Shown: positions 45,165 to 58,318 of the stretch, piece by piece
Layout: each line of letters opens with the position of its first letter
Position numbering within the stretch: position 1 is the stretch's first letter
Assembly (NCBI GenBank): GCA_037447655.1
Contig: JBBHKE010000071.1
Span: 35,001 to 99,000, forward strand
DNA from: Zygnema cylindricum
Lineage: Eukaryota; Streptophyta; Zygnematophyceae; Zygnematales; Zygnemataceae
Length of the DNA: 64,000 nt
Direction of reading: 5' to 3'
Notes under the pieces: generated by a model
What the model was told of the DNA's origin: nothing
The model's database searches: none
Seen by the model: only the letters and a program-made list of their open reading frames with translations
Position numbers and translations under genes: made by a program

Positions 45165-47339
45165 GGGGAAGCTTTTCATTGTGCTTCCTACATCAAAAAT
45201 AGAGTGGAAACCCGGGCTGTTAGGGGTAAGACACCTTATGAAGTTTGGACAGGCAAAAAGCCAAATGTTAGTTATTTTAGAGTTTTTGGTAGCAAATGTT
45301 TTATCTTCGATAATCTTCCTAATTTGAAGCTTAGTCCAAAATCTGTACCTGGTGTCTTTTTAGGCTATGATGATGAATCTGCAGGTTATAGAGTGTATAA
45401 TCCTCAGAGAGGATGCCTTCAAACAGCCAGGAATATTCAGATTAAAGAAGAAAGTCAATCTATTGACGTTTTTAGCATGGATGCAGCTGAAAGGGAATGA
45501 GAAAATACAAGAGTATATCATTATTGAGCAGGTACCTTTTACTCCATCCTCTTCTACTTCTTCTACCTCTCTCCCAAATGCCTCTGGGTCGTCTAATACT
45601 CCTTCTGGAGCTGCTCTTTCTGTCGATGCTCCTCCCAATACACGCCTTGTGCGGCAATATAGGGAACCAACCGTTCCCGCGTACAATTATCCGGGGGGAA
45701 GAAGGCAAAGCAGCCGCCTTCAAGGCGACCAAGTTGAGAGTGCTTTTTTTGCAAGCACAGGGGAGCCGCTTACTAATCATGAAGCTTTTTCCGTTCCTGA
45801 AAAGGATCATTAGATCTCGGCTGCAAATGAAGAGTTAAAGTCAATTATGGAAGCCCAAACTTGGGAACTTGTAGAGCTCCCACCGAACAGGACAGCTATC
45901 TGTTGTAAGTGGGTCTTCAAATTAAAATTGAATCCTGATAATACAATTGAGAGATATAAAGCTAGACTGGTTGCTAAGGGATTTAGCCAAAAGGAGGGAA
46001 TTGACTATGAAAAGACATTCTCTCTTGTGGTTCGCTTTCCTACTGTTAGAGTTTTGTTATCTCTTACTGCAATAGAGGATATGGAATTGCATCAGATGGA
46101 TGTTAAGACAACTTTCTTGCATGGTGATTAGGAGGAAGTAATTTATATGAAGCAGCCAGAGATGTATGCAGAAAAAGGAAAAGAAAATCTGGTCTGTAAA
46201 CTGTTGAAGTCCCTTTATGGTCTGAAACAGGCTCCGAGGCAATGGAACCTGAAATTAGATGAGTTTTTAACCAATCTTGGCTTTACCAGGATCAGTTCAG
46301 ATCACTCAGTCTATGTAATGCAAGGTGATGATGGAGTGATTTATGTGGCAGTTTATGTAGATGATTTGCTACTGATTAGCAAATCCATCAATGAGATTAA
46401 TAAAATAAAATCAGCTTTGAATTCCCGGTTTGAAATGAAAGACTTGGGTGAGGCTAAGTATATTCTAGGAATTCAAGTAGAAAGAGACAAGAAACAGAAA
46501 ATTATTTATTTAACTCAAAAGGAAGCAATCAAGAACATGTTAGAAAAGTTTGGCATGTTAGACGCAAAGGGGAGTGTCACTCCTATGGAATTCAGGCAGA
46601 AATTGGAGGGCACGAAAACGGATGGTGGTGTTTTGGTTGATGATTTCTTAGATTTAGGGGAGGCATATTCTATGTCCTCCATTCCTTACAAGCAGATTGT
46701 CGGAAGCCTCATTTATTTCATGAACTGTACTCGTCCCGACATCTCGCAGCGGTTGGAGCCTTGAGCCGAAGCCTGCAAACTCCAAGGAAGTCGGACTATG
46801 AGGCAGCAAAGAGAGTTCTTCGTTATCTTGCAGGAACTCGAAATCTTAGACTCTCTCTCGGTGGAGGGGAAGTCAAAATTCATACATGGAGCGATGCGAG
46901 CTACGGAGATATGCCCAGCCGACGCTCCACCACGGGATACATTTTGAAGATCGAAAGTGGAACTTGTTGCTGGAGCAGCAAACTTCAGAAGGTAACAACT
47001 CAGTCTACCATGGAGGCTGAGTACATGGCTGCCAGCTCGGCAGTTAAGGAGTTACTTTGGGTAAAGTCTCTTCTCCAAGAGCTTCTCTTTATGCAATCTG
47101 GACCACAGATAGTGTGGTGTGACAATTAGGCAGCAATCGCTATTGCATCTAATCCCAGTCATCACTTTAAGAGTAAGCACATAGATATCAAGCTACATTT
47201 TGTAAAAGAAAAGGTGATGGGAAAAGTCCTGAAATTGAGTTATTTACCGGATGAGCAAATGGTGGCTGATATGATGACGAAACCCTTACCTGCTCCCAAA
47301 TTGAAGTTATGTAGAGAGGCATGTGGACTGAGTGACTAG
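45165..47339 (+). pseudogene. Copia integrase C-terminus, reverse transcriptase and RNase H, broken
   Basis: Continuation of the polyprotein through several frames. GKTPYEVWTGKKPNVSYFRV and GVFLGYDDESAGYRVY (about 45230-45390) belong to the integrase tail. RT begins at about 45850 with WELVELPPNRTAICCKWVFK, then RYKARLVAKGFSQKEGIDY, HQMDVKTTFLHGD followed by a stop at 46129, SLYGLKQAPRQWN, and the catalytic YVDDLLLI (46354). LGEAKYILGIQVERD, a frameshift near 46750, SRSLQTPRKSDYEAAKRVL, WSDASYGDMP and WCDN follow, then a TAG before AAIAIASNPSHHF, and the normal terminus at 47337-47339. Non-functional, but close to full length for a plant Copia. Confidence 0.9.
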
Positions 47340-47362
47340 CAAAGTCTAAAGCTTTAGGGGAG
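47340..47362 (+). promoter_or_regulatory. Copia polypurine tract
   Basis: GCTTTAGGGGAG immediately before the 3' LTR. Equivalent tracts precede the LTRs at 17164, 38587 and 40942 and, on the minus strand, 21113 and 58283. Confidence 0.75.
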
Positions 47363-48226
47363 TGTTTTTTTTAATAAAGCTTTAGTCCTCTCTATGCCTC
47401 AGCTGTGAGGGAGAGAGAGTTGTTCAGGAGTTAAGTTATTTTTGGTTGAGTTCGGTTCAGTACTTACCAAAATTAGTGTGACAGTGATGTTGGGAGTTCA
47501 CGGTTCATTCACACTTGGGACACGCGTCGTCACTTGAGAGAAATGCGTGAGTATGTCTTCCGTGGACGTACGGAAATTCGGCAAGACCACGGGAATTCGT
47601 GAAGTCAATTCTACGGTCCCGAATCCTCTAATCGGACGGTTGACAGCCGCCGCCAACAAATACTGACGAGGCGTGACTAGATCACTATCGGCGAGACTAG
47701 ATCACTATCACTTTACGTTGTATGAACTTCGGTGTAAATATTTGGTAGAACAGAATTTTGTATGTAGTGAATTAGTTGTTTAGTGTTGAGAATGTGGTTT
47801 ATGACATACCTTCAGTACACAGGTATACTCACAGTATTTTTTGTGTTAGAATGTTAGATGTACAGCTGGAATGCCTCCGTACAGATTAGTGTAGTTTCGG
47901 TGTATAGAAGTAGGACTTAGTGAATTTGATTCATTAGGAACAAATGATATGAAAACTATACACCCAGTTTTATGTAATTTCATTTCTACATATCTCACAG
48001 ATGTGAGAGCGGAATTCATTGAAAGTTTGTGTGTGTGTTTTTTTGTATGTTATCTACACTGTGGTAAATTTTCAAGACTATTGGGTTGTTTTTCTGAAAG
48101 TTATAGTCTGTCAAAGTTTCTGTTCAGCCATCGGTATTTGTGGAAGCTTCCTCTTTTGATTTGTTATACGATGACTACTGCTGCATCTTCTTCATCTTCA
48201 GTGCCAGCAGTTGTCTCAGTACAACA
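47363..48226 (+). mobile_element. Copia 3' LTR
   Basis: 864 bp, TGTTTTTTTTAATAAAGC to GTACAACA, followed by TTAGG (48227-48231), the target duplication. It is nearly identical to the 5' LTR; differences include several substitutions near 43120-43150 / 48065-48100. Confidence 0.95.
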
Positions 48227-48231
48227 TTAGG

Positions 48232-48860
48232 TAGTTTTTGTTAGGTAGTCACCGTACGGCTGGTATGCCTCCGTACGCTCAGCATAGGCTTCAGTGTATA
48301 TAAGTAGGACTCAGTCATTTTCCGCACTTAGGAACGTTTTGGACCTAAAACTGTTTATGGTGATTTTTGGTAATTTTAATCTGAGGATTAATCTCAGATC
48401 CTTTGGCGGAATTATCTGAAATTATGCATGTGTGTTCCTCTCTATATTTTTAATATTTTCACATATTTGTAGGCCTATTGTGTGCCAGGTCTTTATGTAA
48501 ATTCATTGCGAAGTTGTCGGTTTTATCGAAAAACTGGCAAACTATTTTTCTGCAACTTTGACTAGATGATGTGATCACTCTGTTTATTATTTTTGTCTGA
48601 AACTTTGTGAGTTTATTTAATAGCCTAAAATCTATCGATATTTGAAGTTTCAGACTGTTTTGGTATTTTTGCATAATTCTGTGTTGATTCAAAGTAGGTT
48701 GTTTTTGGGTAGTCTGTGGTGCTTTCGAGGGTAAATCCATGGCTAAAAATGGCTATGGACAACAAGTTTCATTTGAAGGATTGTTCAAAATAAAGAGTGT
48801 AGTTAGCATCATAATAAATTCAGCTATCTTAGCCTTTCATTCATTAGCTTGCCCTTCAGA
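48232..48860 (+). mobile_element. Older related LTR fragment
   Basis: After the TTAGG duplication the sequence again resembles Copia LTR (GTACGGCTGGTATGCCTCCG, TGTATATAAGTAGGACTCAG, GAACGTTTTGG), but diverged. It ends with ATGGCTAAAAATGGC...GGACAACAAG near 48740, like the LTR/gag junction of the full element. Probably the target into which the younger Copia inserted; the boundary is uncertain. Confidence 0.5.
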
Positions 48861-48909
48861 GTTAACTCCTTAACCTCTAGATCTGGTCGACTCAACTGAG
48901 GACTTTCAA

Positions 48910-50224
48910 TTAGTCCTTTCTTTTTCCCACTTCATGGGCTTCGTGCTCACCTAGGTATAATGCAATATCTTCCTGAAGACCTCCATTGACATCAACTATT
49001 TGAAGACCTTCATTGACATCAACTGTTTTAAGAGATCCCTTATATGTAGAGTCCTTAGCGTAATGATCTAGACCTCCGCATGTAAAACAAATGACTTTTT
49101 TTTTCTGTTTGTGCACTCTTTGCTCAAATGTCTTTCCTCTCCACAATTATAACAATTAATTTTCTTCAGTTGTGCATACTCAAATTCCCTATGACCTCTT
49201 CTTTGACACATAATGTATGTGAGAATGCTAAGATTGGGTTTTTGAGCATTTATACTTGGTTTAATACTCTTAATGTATCCCCCTCTATTGTGAAATTTGT
49301 TTCCTGCATTAACACACTGTCCACCTATTCACTTCCTTTGAAGATATTATGCCTATTCACTAGACCCGCATTCATACCCTCTTCCACAAATTGCTTCTCA
49401 CCCTCCTGTGATACTTCATTCAAATTACCCCTGAGTGATCGAGTTTCCCGATTATACCCCAATTGATCATCTAATTTTAATGACTTATCTTGTAATTCCT
49501 TCAAATTTATAAATTTTTGATGTTTGAGTTATGATTTTAGTATAGGATTTAGATAGTTCAAAAAATGCAACTTAGCCATTTCATCAATCAAACCTATGAC
49601 ATGAATGCTAAATTAGTCAAATTCCAAAATATAATCTTTCACAGATTTAGTATGCTTGATGTTTAATTACATTTCTTTCATTCTGGATTTATAAGTGTCA
49701 GACGAGAAACGCGATTTGATCCCGGTTTTAAAAGCTTCCCAATCAATATTATCAAGAATCAAATTAGACCTCCTCTAAGTGTAATACCAAATTTGAGCAT
49801 CACCTTTCAGATAGCTTACAACAAAAAAACTGTAATCATCACAATCACAATTTCTAGATTCCAAATAATACTCCATATGAAAAATCCAAGCATCCAACTT
49901 ATCAATTTTCTTACCATCAAAGGATGGTGCATCACTGATAGACAATTTCAGATCTCTTATCTTTTTAGTTCTATCGTGATCATCTTCGCTAAAACAGACA
50001 TTCCTCTTACTACTCTCACCCTTTTGGTCATTAACATCATTTCTGGAGTGAATTAGATTAAATAGTTCATCCAATTTATGATTTAAAACATTCCTATTTT
50101 CCTTAACATCTTTCAATTCACTCTTCACTTCAAAAATTGTTTCATCTACAACAATAGCATGACTATTAAATCTTTTGACCAATTTCACACTTCGATTCTT
50201 TAACACATTCAAGGCATTGTCCAT
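48910..50224 (-). pseudogene. Degenerate gypsy-type gag
   Basis: On the minus strand: a 149-residue start (50224-49775) with a coiled-coil-like region and the gag core SFDGKKIDKLDAWIFHMEYY, then LKGDAQIWY. A region with stops follows, then a damaged CCHC knuckle CFTCGGLDHYAKDS (about 49085; the last Cys is Ser). Pol is absent. Base composition is much more AT-rich than the gypsy element at 21971-24521, so it is a different family. Confidence 0.65.
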
Positions 50225-51038
50225 TTCACGTTTCTATGCAGAATTAGCCATTATCACACAATAAAATCAAGCAAAAGGAAAGATATAATATAATTTCCAA
50301 AAGAATTTTGCTGTAGATTTGAAGTCCTCATATTGCTCCAATTTAACACTTCCCCTCCTTAATAAATCCTTCAAAAAAAAAGAATATCAAAATCTGAAAA
50401 ATCAATAAGACATTGAAAGTAAGTCAGTAAAAATTCAATTTTTCAATTTCCAAAACATTGATGCAAAAAGGTAAGAATTTCCCCACAAATTTTGCAACAA
50501 CAAAATTGAAAGCTCCCATAGATAAGATTCAACCATAAATTTCGCAAAAGCAAAATTGAAAAGCTCTCAAAGGTAACAATTTAGGGTTTGAAAAGTTTTA
50601 AGTCATTCTTGGAATCCTTTGCTCTTGAAGAAGTAAAGTACTCCACTTTCTTTCTCCTCCATTAGCGAATTTCCCATTTCCCACTATATCAAGATCTTTT
50701 ACTCTATAATCCTCGCATCCTCACCCTTCATGGCTTCAAACCCTCCCTCTACACAGGATTCATCGCTAAGAGAAGGCAAGTTTGTTTGTCACTAGGTAAT
50801 TGGAGTGAGTTTCAACAGCTGCTACACTGCCCACCCCGCGTGAGTCCTTACGACCAAAGCAGGCCCCACATCTAACCAGAGGCCGCTGGCAGTGTTGTCA
50901 CTTAGTTTCTCTCCAATCCCGTACCACTTCACATTGTGGTTCCACCAACACACGCCAGAGCACCCTTACCGGTCACCGCAATCGATTTTCGGGTGAGCAA
51001 GCTTTTCTCTAGTTTCTAACCAAAGCTCCAATACCATA
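50225..51038 (-). mobile_element. Leader of the degenerate gypsy element
   Basis: AT-rich DNA between the LTR and gag. Adjacent to the LTR the minus strand reads TGGTATTGGAGC (51025-51036), a two-substitution version of the TGGTATCAGAGC initiator tRNA-Met site. No gene is seen. Confidence 0.55.
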
Positions 51039-51600
51039 TGTAACAGGATCTCTTACCTCTCAGAAAATCCCATTACTATTAACCAATTTTAACCACACAT
51101 TCCACAGTGGAAAATACACATCCACATTAGAAAGCACTCACATAGTGATAAACTTTAAATTAGAAGAAGCTTCTAACCACATAACATTAGCTTGGTCTCT
51201 TGCCCTCGTGGCTGAACCCTTCTTTTAAAGTGTTTTCCACTACTCTCCACTCTTAATAATTCTATCTCTTAACTACTAAAACACTACTTAGTTTGTAAGA
51301 GATTTCAGTGTAAAAATGCCAATGCTCCAATTTGGTTTTCATCGCTCAATACCAAAATCAGCCACAATTTCCACAAAGTTTTCCAAAGGAAAGGATGTCT
51401 ACTATTCTCTTAGACTTCACTATTTATCCATCATCACTCTGGACTAGCTAGGCCTGAGTCAACGCTCGGTTGAAGAGGTTTTACCTGGGCCAATCATTGA
51501 TCAGCTAGGACTTAGAACTGACCAATGCAAAAATGTGCGAAATCTCTTACTAACTACGTAGGATTTACTAACCAATCAAACGCGCTATTTAATTACATAA
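51039..51600 (-). mobile_element. Probable LTR of the degenerate gypsy element
   Basis: Begins TGTAACAGGATCTCTTACC on the plus strand, adjacent to the decayed primer site. The far boundary could not be fixed; about 550 bases is an estimate. Confidence 0.5.
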
Positions 51601-52315
51601 CGTTTATGTGCAAAAGTGCGCGCCAAACAAAACGCGTCTTCGCACGAACGTGCGTCGCATATTTCATACGCGAACCTACTGTACAACCCCAAAAGTGAAA
51701 GTGAGGTTTTGTACTAAAAATTGTACGAAACGAACCATTGTGCGTACCAAACGAAAAAATGATTTATTTGGTACTTTTTAAACATGCCCCTGAAATTCCG
51801 CAGCTATTTTGACCCTTAAACTGTTAGAATAAACACCCACTCGTTATTTTGACCTCGCGTTGTGGCCTAAATACACCAATCGTTATATCTTTTAAAATAC
51901 AACTCCAAATCGTGCGATTCTTTCGCGGACGTCTACCAAATTCAAAACTCTATATTCGTAATATTTAAATACCCATTTAGAAACAAGTTCGATCCATTAT
52001 TACTGTTACAATTATGCAACACTTCATTACTGAAATATCGAGCAAAAGGTACAATATTGTATTAACTAAAAATTTATCATTGTAGAGAATATCACGACCC
52101 AGAAAGCTAAAAGTTTGCATGATTTGATAGGCTTAATGGCTTGTTTTAGAGTTTTTAGCTATACACATTCAGACAAGATACAGTAATGATCAAGGTGCCA
52201 TTGTCATAAGGAATTCGATATTGTGCACAAAACTAAAAAACACCAAACACTTCTGGTTTTACCACGTCTAATTATTGAAATAACGTGACATTGCCGCACG
52301 CACCATAACTCTAAG
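51601..52315. other. Non-coding stretch
   Basis: No gene or repeat boundary was recognised. Confidence 0.4.
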
Positions 52316-53067
52316 GGTAACATTCCATCAGACAAAAACTGGGGAATTTTATAGAAATCCGTGACTATCCGTACCACACCGTACTGGTTATTTTGTTTTT
52401 AAACGAAAAACAACAATACAAAGAATCTTGCCAATACCCTCCGAAGGTCTTGGAGGTAATACTGACCGTTAGATGTTCATCTGCGAGGCGTTCGCTTCAT
52501 TTTTCCTTGTAACTGCCAACCCATCTCGAGGAGGCCCATCTCGAAGAGGTGGGTTGGCCGATAAAGAAACAAAAATTCATGACACGCAAGACTATTAAGC
52601 TACATGTCACGATGCACAACCAACGAAAAATCACAAGATTTACACATGACACGTGCTTTCCAAAATACAACCGAAAATGAAAATGTAATATCGTATCATT
52701 CGTTTGTCACGCTATTTTCGGTAACTTTTATTCATCACACTATTTTTCTCAAAGGACTTTCGTGATGTTTCGAAAAAAGAAACCCTAAAAAATGAGCTGG
52801 CATAAAGACGGGTGTCTGCGAAAAGTATAAAAGTTATGTCGTGTGATGATTTCGTACGCAGGTATATGGTAAGCAAGTGAAGATTTGAAGTTAAGTTTGT
52901 TGGTGCTCAAAATCTAAAAGATATTCAACATCGGATCTTAGCTTGCGTGGCGCCAATCAATTTAGAACACGTGGTTTACAAACTCTTCGTGATGGAACAT
53001 CAACTCAATCGACCCATTCTGTAGAGTTAATCGTACGATTACAAAAACGTCTAATTGAACTTCACCC
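52316..53067. mobile_element. Harbinger-like MITE (family F), copy 2
   Basis: 752 bp, GGGTAACATTCCATCAGAC at the left and GTCTAATTGAACTTCACCC at the right, with TAA on both sides (52313-52315 and 53068-53070). Inverted relative to the copy at 34138-34896, with matching blocks such as GATGGAACATCAACTCAATC. Non-coding. Confidence 0.8.
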
Positions 53068-53070
53068 TAA

Positions 53071-53695
53071 GGCTAACGGAAAAGCCACCCTGGCCAACGT
53101 ATAACTCGTTCAATATTCGATTTGAATGGAATTGTAAAAAGAACGCGTAACCAACGTAAAATGGCATTTTAGGGTGGACTTCAATTTGTCGTCTCAATAA
53201 TTGTACGGGAAATTTTACTGAATGGCGTGCCTTCCATTAGGTCGGGTCAGTAAACCACTTTTTTTTTGCATGGCTCATTTCGGTTGGTAACACGTAGGTT
53301 AATATTATATGTTTAAAATCTTGAAAGAATCTTAAAATGCAAAGTTTGAACGCAATATCTGTACGAGCGGAGGTAATATCTGTGCTAGCGAAGATAATAT
53401 CTATACCAATGGAGGTAATTAATGACTCGTACAGGGGGCATTAAATGTACTACTCAAAATTTCAAAACGGAACGACAAAAAGGCGACGGCAAACTTTGAT
53501 GTTGGGAGCGTGACGGGATAATTTCGGCGGATTCGCAACCACCCTGGCGCAAGGCACATGGCCCTTGCGACGTGTACGCACTTTCGCGTGCGCTCATCGT
53601 GGATATTTTTTACCTTTTCCACGCGGCCTATTTTTACACTTTGAGTTTTCAAGAATAGTCCTCCCTATGCACGGTCATAACAAACTGTAGGGCTA
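53071..53695. other. Non-coding stretch
   Basis: No gene is seen. A short GAGGTAATATCTGTGC unit occurs three times at 53365-53425. The 77-residue minus-strand open frame at 53419-53652 has no recognisable motif. Confidence 0.4.
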
Positions 53696-54320
53696 CAGCG
53701 CCAATCGTTATTAGCATTGTGTACACTAATTCCGTCCCGTTTTTTTTTTAAATTATTCTCCATTAACGTAGTTCATTATTTTTTTTCTGTATTCTATTTA
53801 GGGTTAATTTTCAGGTACCGTACAAAACGCTAGTACGTCATCATGTAATTATTATGGTGTATGGATAGTGTCAGGCCGTACAGAATTGTACATTTTTAAG
53901 TAAAAATGTACAGTTTATTATGTTTAATAGTCGTGGACGCATAAAAATGTGCGGTCTTAGAAAGGGTTCAATCCGGGTCCTAAAAAATTACGTTCTCACT
54001 TATTAGACCAATTAACCGTATTGTCAACAATGTGAACGTCAAACAAATTCGCATGTGGAAAGTCATTTTTGCAGTAAATGAACGTTTTTGAATGCAATGT
54101 TGCGGCGGCGTATAACTGTAACTTTGATTTATACAATTTCAACACCAAGTAGGTTCCTTGTAAGCACTTATAGCTACTATTAATGTTATTTTATGGTTAT
54201 GGTCCATTTAACGTAAAAGTTTATTGTAATAAGGTGACGATGGTCCCATTTAGTATAAATATCCATCGTAATATGGTGTCGAACACAAAATAAAGTAAAC
54301 GTTTATGTTAATACGGGGTT
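53696..54320. mobile_element. Possible decayed family A long element
   Basis: GCGCCAATCGTTATTAGCAT at about 53698 resembles a family A terminus, and the following GTGTACACTAATTCCGTCCC and ATAGTGTCAGGCCGTACAG parallel 33736-33960. No right end was found. Confidence 0.4.
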
Positions 54321-54559
54321 GATGTGCCAAAAAACACTAAATTAAGGTTGTTATTCGTATTTTTTAGAATAAAACAACATGATTTGGTGTGGGTGATATT
54401 TGGGGATAGGAAAAGCCAAATGCGGACAGTCCATAAAAAAATATTCGTTTTTGGCGAAATCACAACTAACCGTTTTTTGGTGGGATTTGTACGGCGTTAT
54501 TTTGACAAATATTTTATTTTGATCACCGCGAAGCAGACGAATGTTCCGCCGCCTGCTCC

Positions 54560-55110
54560 ACATTTCATCCATGGATTCCTCCCTATCAACCTACCATTTT
54601 CTCATCCAACCACCCTATCTCTTCCATATCTCCTTAACTTTATGGTGAATAACGTTCCCTCTTCCGATTTGTGTGTCCCTCACTTCCCCCCTACTCCGCC
54701 TCCCCCCCACTCCCCCCCCTTTCCTCTCTCTCTACCTCTGCTGCACTCTTTTTATTTCTCCTCTCCCTCTCTCTCTTTCGCAGTGTATGTCACTTTAATT
54801 GTTTACATGTTCTCCATTTGTATTGTTATTCCTTTTCCTTCTCCCCCTCCTCCTCTACCATTTTTCCCTTACCTCTTTCTCTCCCAATCTCCCTCTCCCC
54901 TTCTCTCCCTCTGAATCTACTTCTCCCTATCCGTGAATCCCACTCTCTCCATATATTCCTATATCTTTCCCTCTTTCTCATACTGAAAGTGCCTATCGCA
55001 CCCCTCTCAATGTGTCTACCTTCTCCCCCCTCCCCATCCCCCCCCTTTCAAATGCCGCCCCTTCGCCCTCAATCTATTTCATTCCCTTTTCGTAGCTCTC
55101 TCGAATTTGT
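54560..55110. repeat. Pyrimidine-rich low-complexity tract
   Basis: Runs of CTCCC/TCTCT over about 500 bases. The plus-strand open frames across it (Pro/Ser/Leu-only) follow from composition. A purine-rich counterpart lies at 55325-55430. Confidence 0.7.
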
Positions 55111-56084
55111 TTCTGCATAGTTGTTTTTTTTTAACCTTTTGTCGTATTTTGTTTTATTTGTTTGTTTTATTGTCATTTGAATTATGTAGGTTGTGGTCCC
55201 TAATTTCTCATTGATTTTTTTTTTTTGTTTGTCTAATGTGCAGTTGTGACATATGCAATATTCCTTCTACAAATGGAGATAACGAGCATACTATTAAAGT
55301 ATAAAAGAATAAGTTTTGATCGATAGGGGGAAACTGAGGGAGGAGAGGAAAGAGGGAAGGCGAGGAAAGGAAGAGAGTAGAGATGAGGGAGGAGAGGGGG
55401 GAAAAAAAATAGGAGATATTTTAAAAGAGGTAGGGTATGGGCTGCTTTGATGTTTATTGATTTTAATTTTTTACTACACAAATGACATAAATAATTAAAA
55501 TATGGAAAAATGTAGGTAAGAATAATATTTCGTGTTTTTCTTCGGTAATTATCCGGCGTAGGATTTCGTTTGATCAGTTTTAAATAATTATAAATATACA
55601 TTTCCAACTTTTGTACATTTGTTATGTGCCCCGTGAAAGCAATATAAAACTAAGGAATCGGTTGTTTATGGTTTTAATTTATGTTATCCATATTTCTGTG
55701 TATGTTTATTATTTGTGTTTTTTGATTTTTGTATCTTATATATTAGTTTGCTCTACGTTTCTAAAATGTGTTTTTTCTTGTTAAAAAGTTATGATCCGAG
55801 GTTATTCTGATAACGAAATAAAAAAAAAACATTTTAGGACCGAAGATGATATAAGAAAATACAAGAAACAAAAATGAATTATGATTCTTGTTTGTGATTT
55901 CGGTGGACCAAGCTTAAGAGGCGAAGTGTATAATTTTTATATTATTAACGAAGAAAAAAATAACTTAGGATTACATTTCATTTGTTTGGTCAAAAAATTC
56001 GTGTTATGCGCGTGACACACAAGTAATTTATGGGATATAACTTATAACACGAATATGTATACCTTCTATCTATAGTAGAGTCAA
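55111..56084. other. AT-rich non-coding stretch
   Basis: No gene is seen. Purine-rich segment at 55325-55430. Confidence 0.45.
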
Positions 56085-56430
56085 AGTTGTATCATTCAGC
56101 CACGATATATTTTCGTCGCTGAATTTTAGAACTTAGTTTACCATCAAAATTACCATTCAGCGACGAGACGTTCTCGTCGCTGGATTATCGTGTCGACTTT
56201 CTACACTTCAACGACGAAACTGTGTCGTCGCTAAAACTGTTTGAAGGCGGTACTCACATAATAATAGAGTGTTTTTTTCGCCATCCGCGCAATTTAACAT
56301 GTAACCGACGAAGCCATAAACACATTGAAAACATCTGTGCCGAATTTGTGCACTTCAGCGATGAGAATGTGTCGTCGCTAGAACTGTATGAATGCCGAAA
56401 AAGAGCTAGGAATGGACTGTATTTGTCGCC
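56085..56430. repeat. Left subterminal repeats of a DNA transposon
   Basis: Several copies of TTCAGCGACGA or its complement TCGTCGCTGAA, some paired head to head (for example around 56155-56180 and 56213-56235). The same motif cluster lies at 63240-63450, on the other side of the transposase gene. Confidence 0.65.
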
Positions 56431-56973
56431 ATCTCGGGAATATTACTAGTATTCACGAAGCCTTAAACACATTGAATACATGTGTAACATATAATGTCAT
56501 CAAATTCTTTTCCATACATTTTCAGTAACAAACTTCAAAACGAAAAACAAAGAATGACACGATTATATTCAAAACATAAAGGGTACAATTTTTTCCGACA
56601 AACTTTGACAAATGTTAAGTCATCAAAGTCTTTCTCCATACATCATTAACATCGACAAACTTCAAAATGCAACATCGATAAGGATACGATTATATTGAAA
56701 TCATCAATGATACAATTTTCCCAACATTCTTTGACAAAAGCTAAAAACAATTACCACACTAACCATCCAAAACTACTAATAAAAAACTAAAACAAATCAA
56801 CACTAATTTTATAATTTTATGATAAACCTTGTCCTCTCTTCACACATTACTCCACTTCTCTATGAAATGACTCAAAATCTTTGGTCTCCGATTCAGCGTC
56901 CTTGTCATCGAGAACTTCATCCTCTCGAGTGTCGACATCTTGAATGCCTCGGACAAAATCTCGTGCCACTATA

Positions 56974-58283
56974 TGAAATTCTATGGGCTCCATTGCCACA
57001 CAGAATTCGCAGGTCCAAAGGAAGCTAATCTAGATAGTGCCGACTCCAAGTTAATATAAACCCAAATGATTGACCCCTTGACAATCAGAACCCCATTACA
57101 GCTTCACCCCTGTGAAGTAAGACTCTCTGTGTGCTCAGTTTCACTACAGAATGCAAAGTTAGAATATGAGTATAGGATAACATTCCCCACTTTGACTTTC
57201 CCTTAGAAATGCAGCCACCCAGGCAGGCCAAAACTCTGACCGACTACACCCCTGTGTAGCCTGGACTCCCTTGAGTCCGCAGCAACAAGAATCACTGAAT
57301 TTGGTCAACTGAATTGATAGTTATGACTGGCCAAAGTTTGACATTTATACAAGGTGCTCTCTGGGAGAGGCAGCTACCTACCAAAAATATTCTAAGTTCT
57401 AAACCCCTCTCTAAACCCTCTAGTACTGAGGTACGGACCAATCACATTACTGTATAGTATATAAAGGTACAGATGCCGGTGTACCTTTTGTACGGACATC
57501 GTACGACATGGCTCAAAAGTCAACAATTGTCCTATCTGGATTCGCTCTTGTATTCTCCGGAATTCCTGCCTCCAAATCTTATCTCTCCACGTGGCGCCAA
57601 GTCATGCCGCGTCAGAAAACGGTACCGTACAAGAAAGTACTAGTGCCGGAGTACTTTCTGTACGTACATTGTACGATGTCGCCATAGTGCGACATTTGTC
57701 ACTTCCGGATTTGTTTTCTGCCGTTCCGTAAATTCCGTAATCCAGTACGTTGTTGCCACGTGTCATCCGGAGTGGCGGAGTCCGCAAACCGCCAAATTGT
57801 CCTTTCCTCGAGACCGGCGCTAACCACGGCTGTCCGATTCATATAGAGATTAAATACGAACCGTCGAAACAAATGTCCGTACTATTTGTTTCGTCCGGTA
57901 CTAATAGTACAACTGATTCTATGTTCTATAGACCGTAACCCAGTTAAATGGAATTCCCTACCTGTAACTACATAAATATCTATCAAACCCTATATGTTCT
58001 AGCACTGGTCCTAGACTAAATGGACAAAGCTAACTCCTATGGGTCGATTCACCGACGGTAGGTACCAGGATCAATTCCTGGGTCCGTCAACTGCCTTTTT
58101 GGTAAACATACCATTATTATCTATTCCTGTCTCTCTGGAGAGCCTAGGCAGCCATGGCTCTAGCTCCCTTTCCAGCCTTCAGTGACTACGACAAGTGTGG
58201 GGGCTTGGAGAAGGGAGTCAGGGGCAGACTGCCTCTACTATTTTCTATCTAATAAAGACCTAGAAAATACCCAAATATCAACA
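56974..58283 (-). mobile_element. 3' LTR of gag-only Copia element
   Basis: 1310 bp; the plus strand reads TGAAATTCTATGGGC...AATATCAACA. Next to it at 56969-56973 is CTATA, which recurs at 61480-61484. On the minus strand the polypurine tract AATGGGAG precedes it (58284-58291). It matches the other LTR with only about nine mismatches by eye (under 1 %), so the insertion is young. Confidence 0.95.
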
Positions 58284-58318
58284 CTCCCATTATTTTCTAT
58301 TCTACTTCCTTTCAACTA

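Noticed and set aside
54324-55120. Pro/Ser/Leu-rich open frames
   Set aside because: They cover a pyrimidine-rich low-complexity tract; length follows from lack of stop codons in CT runs.
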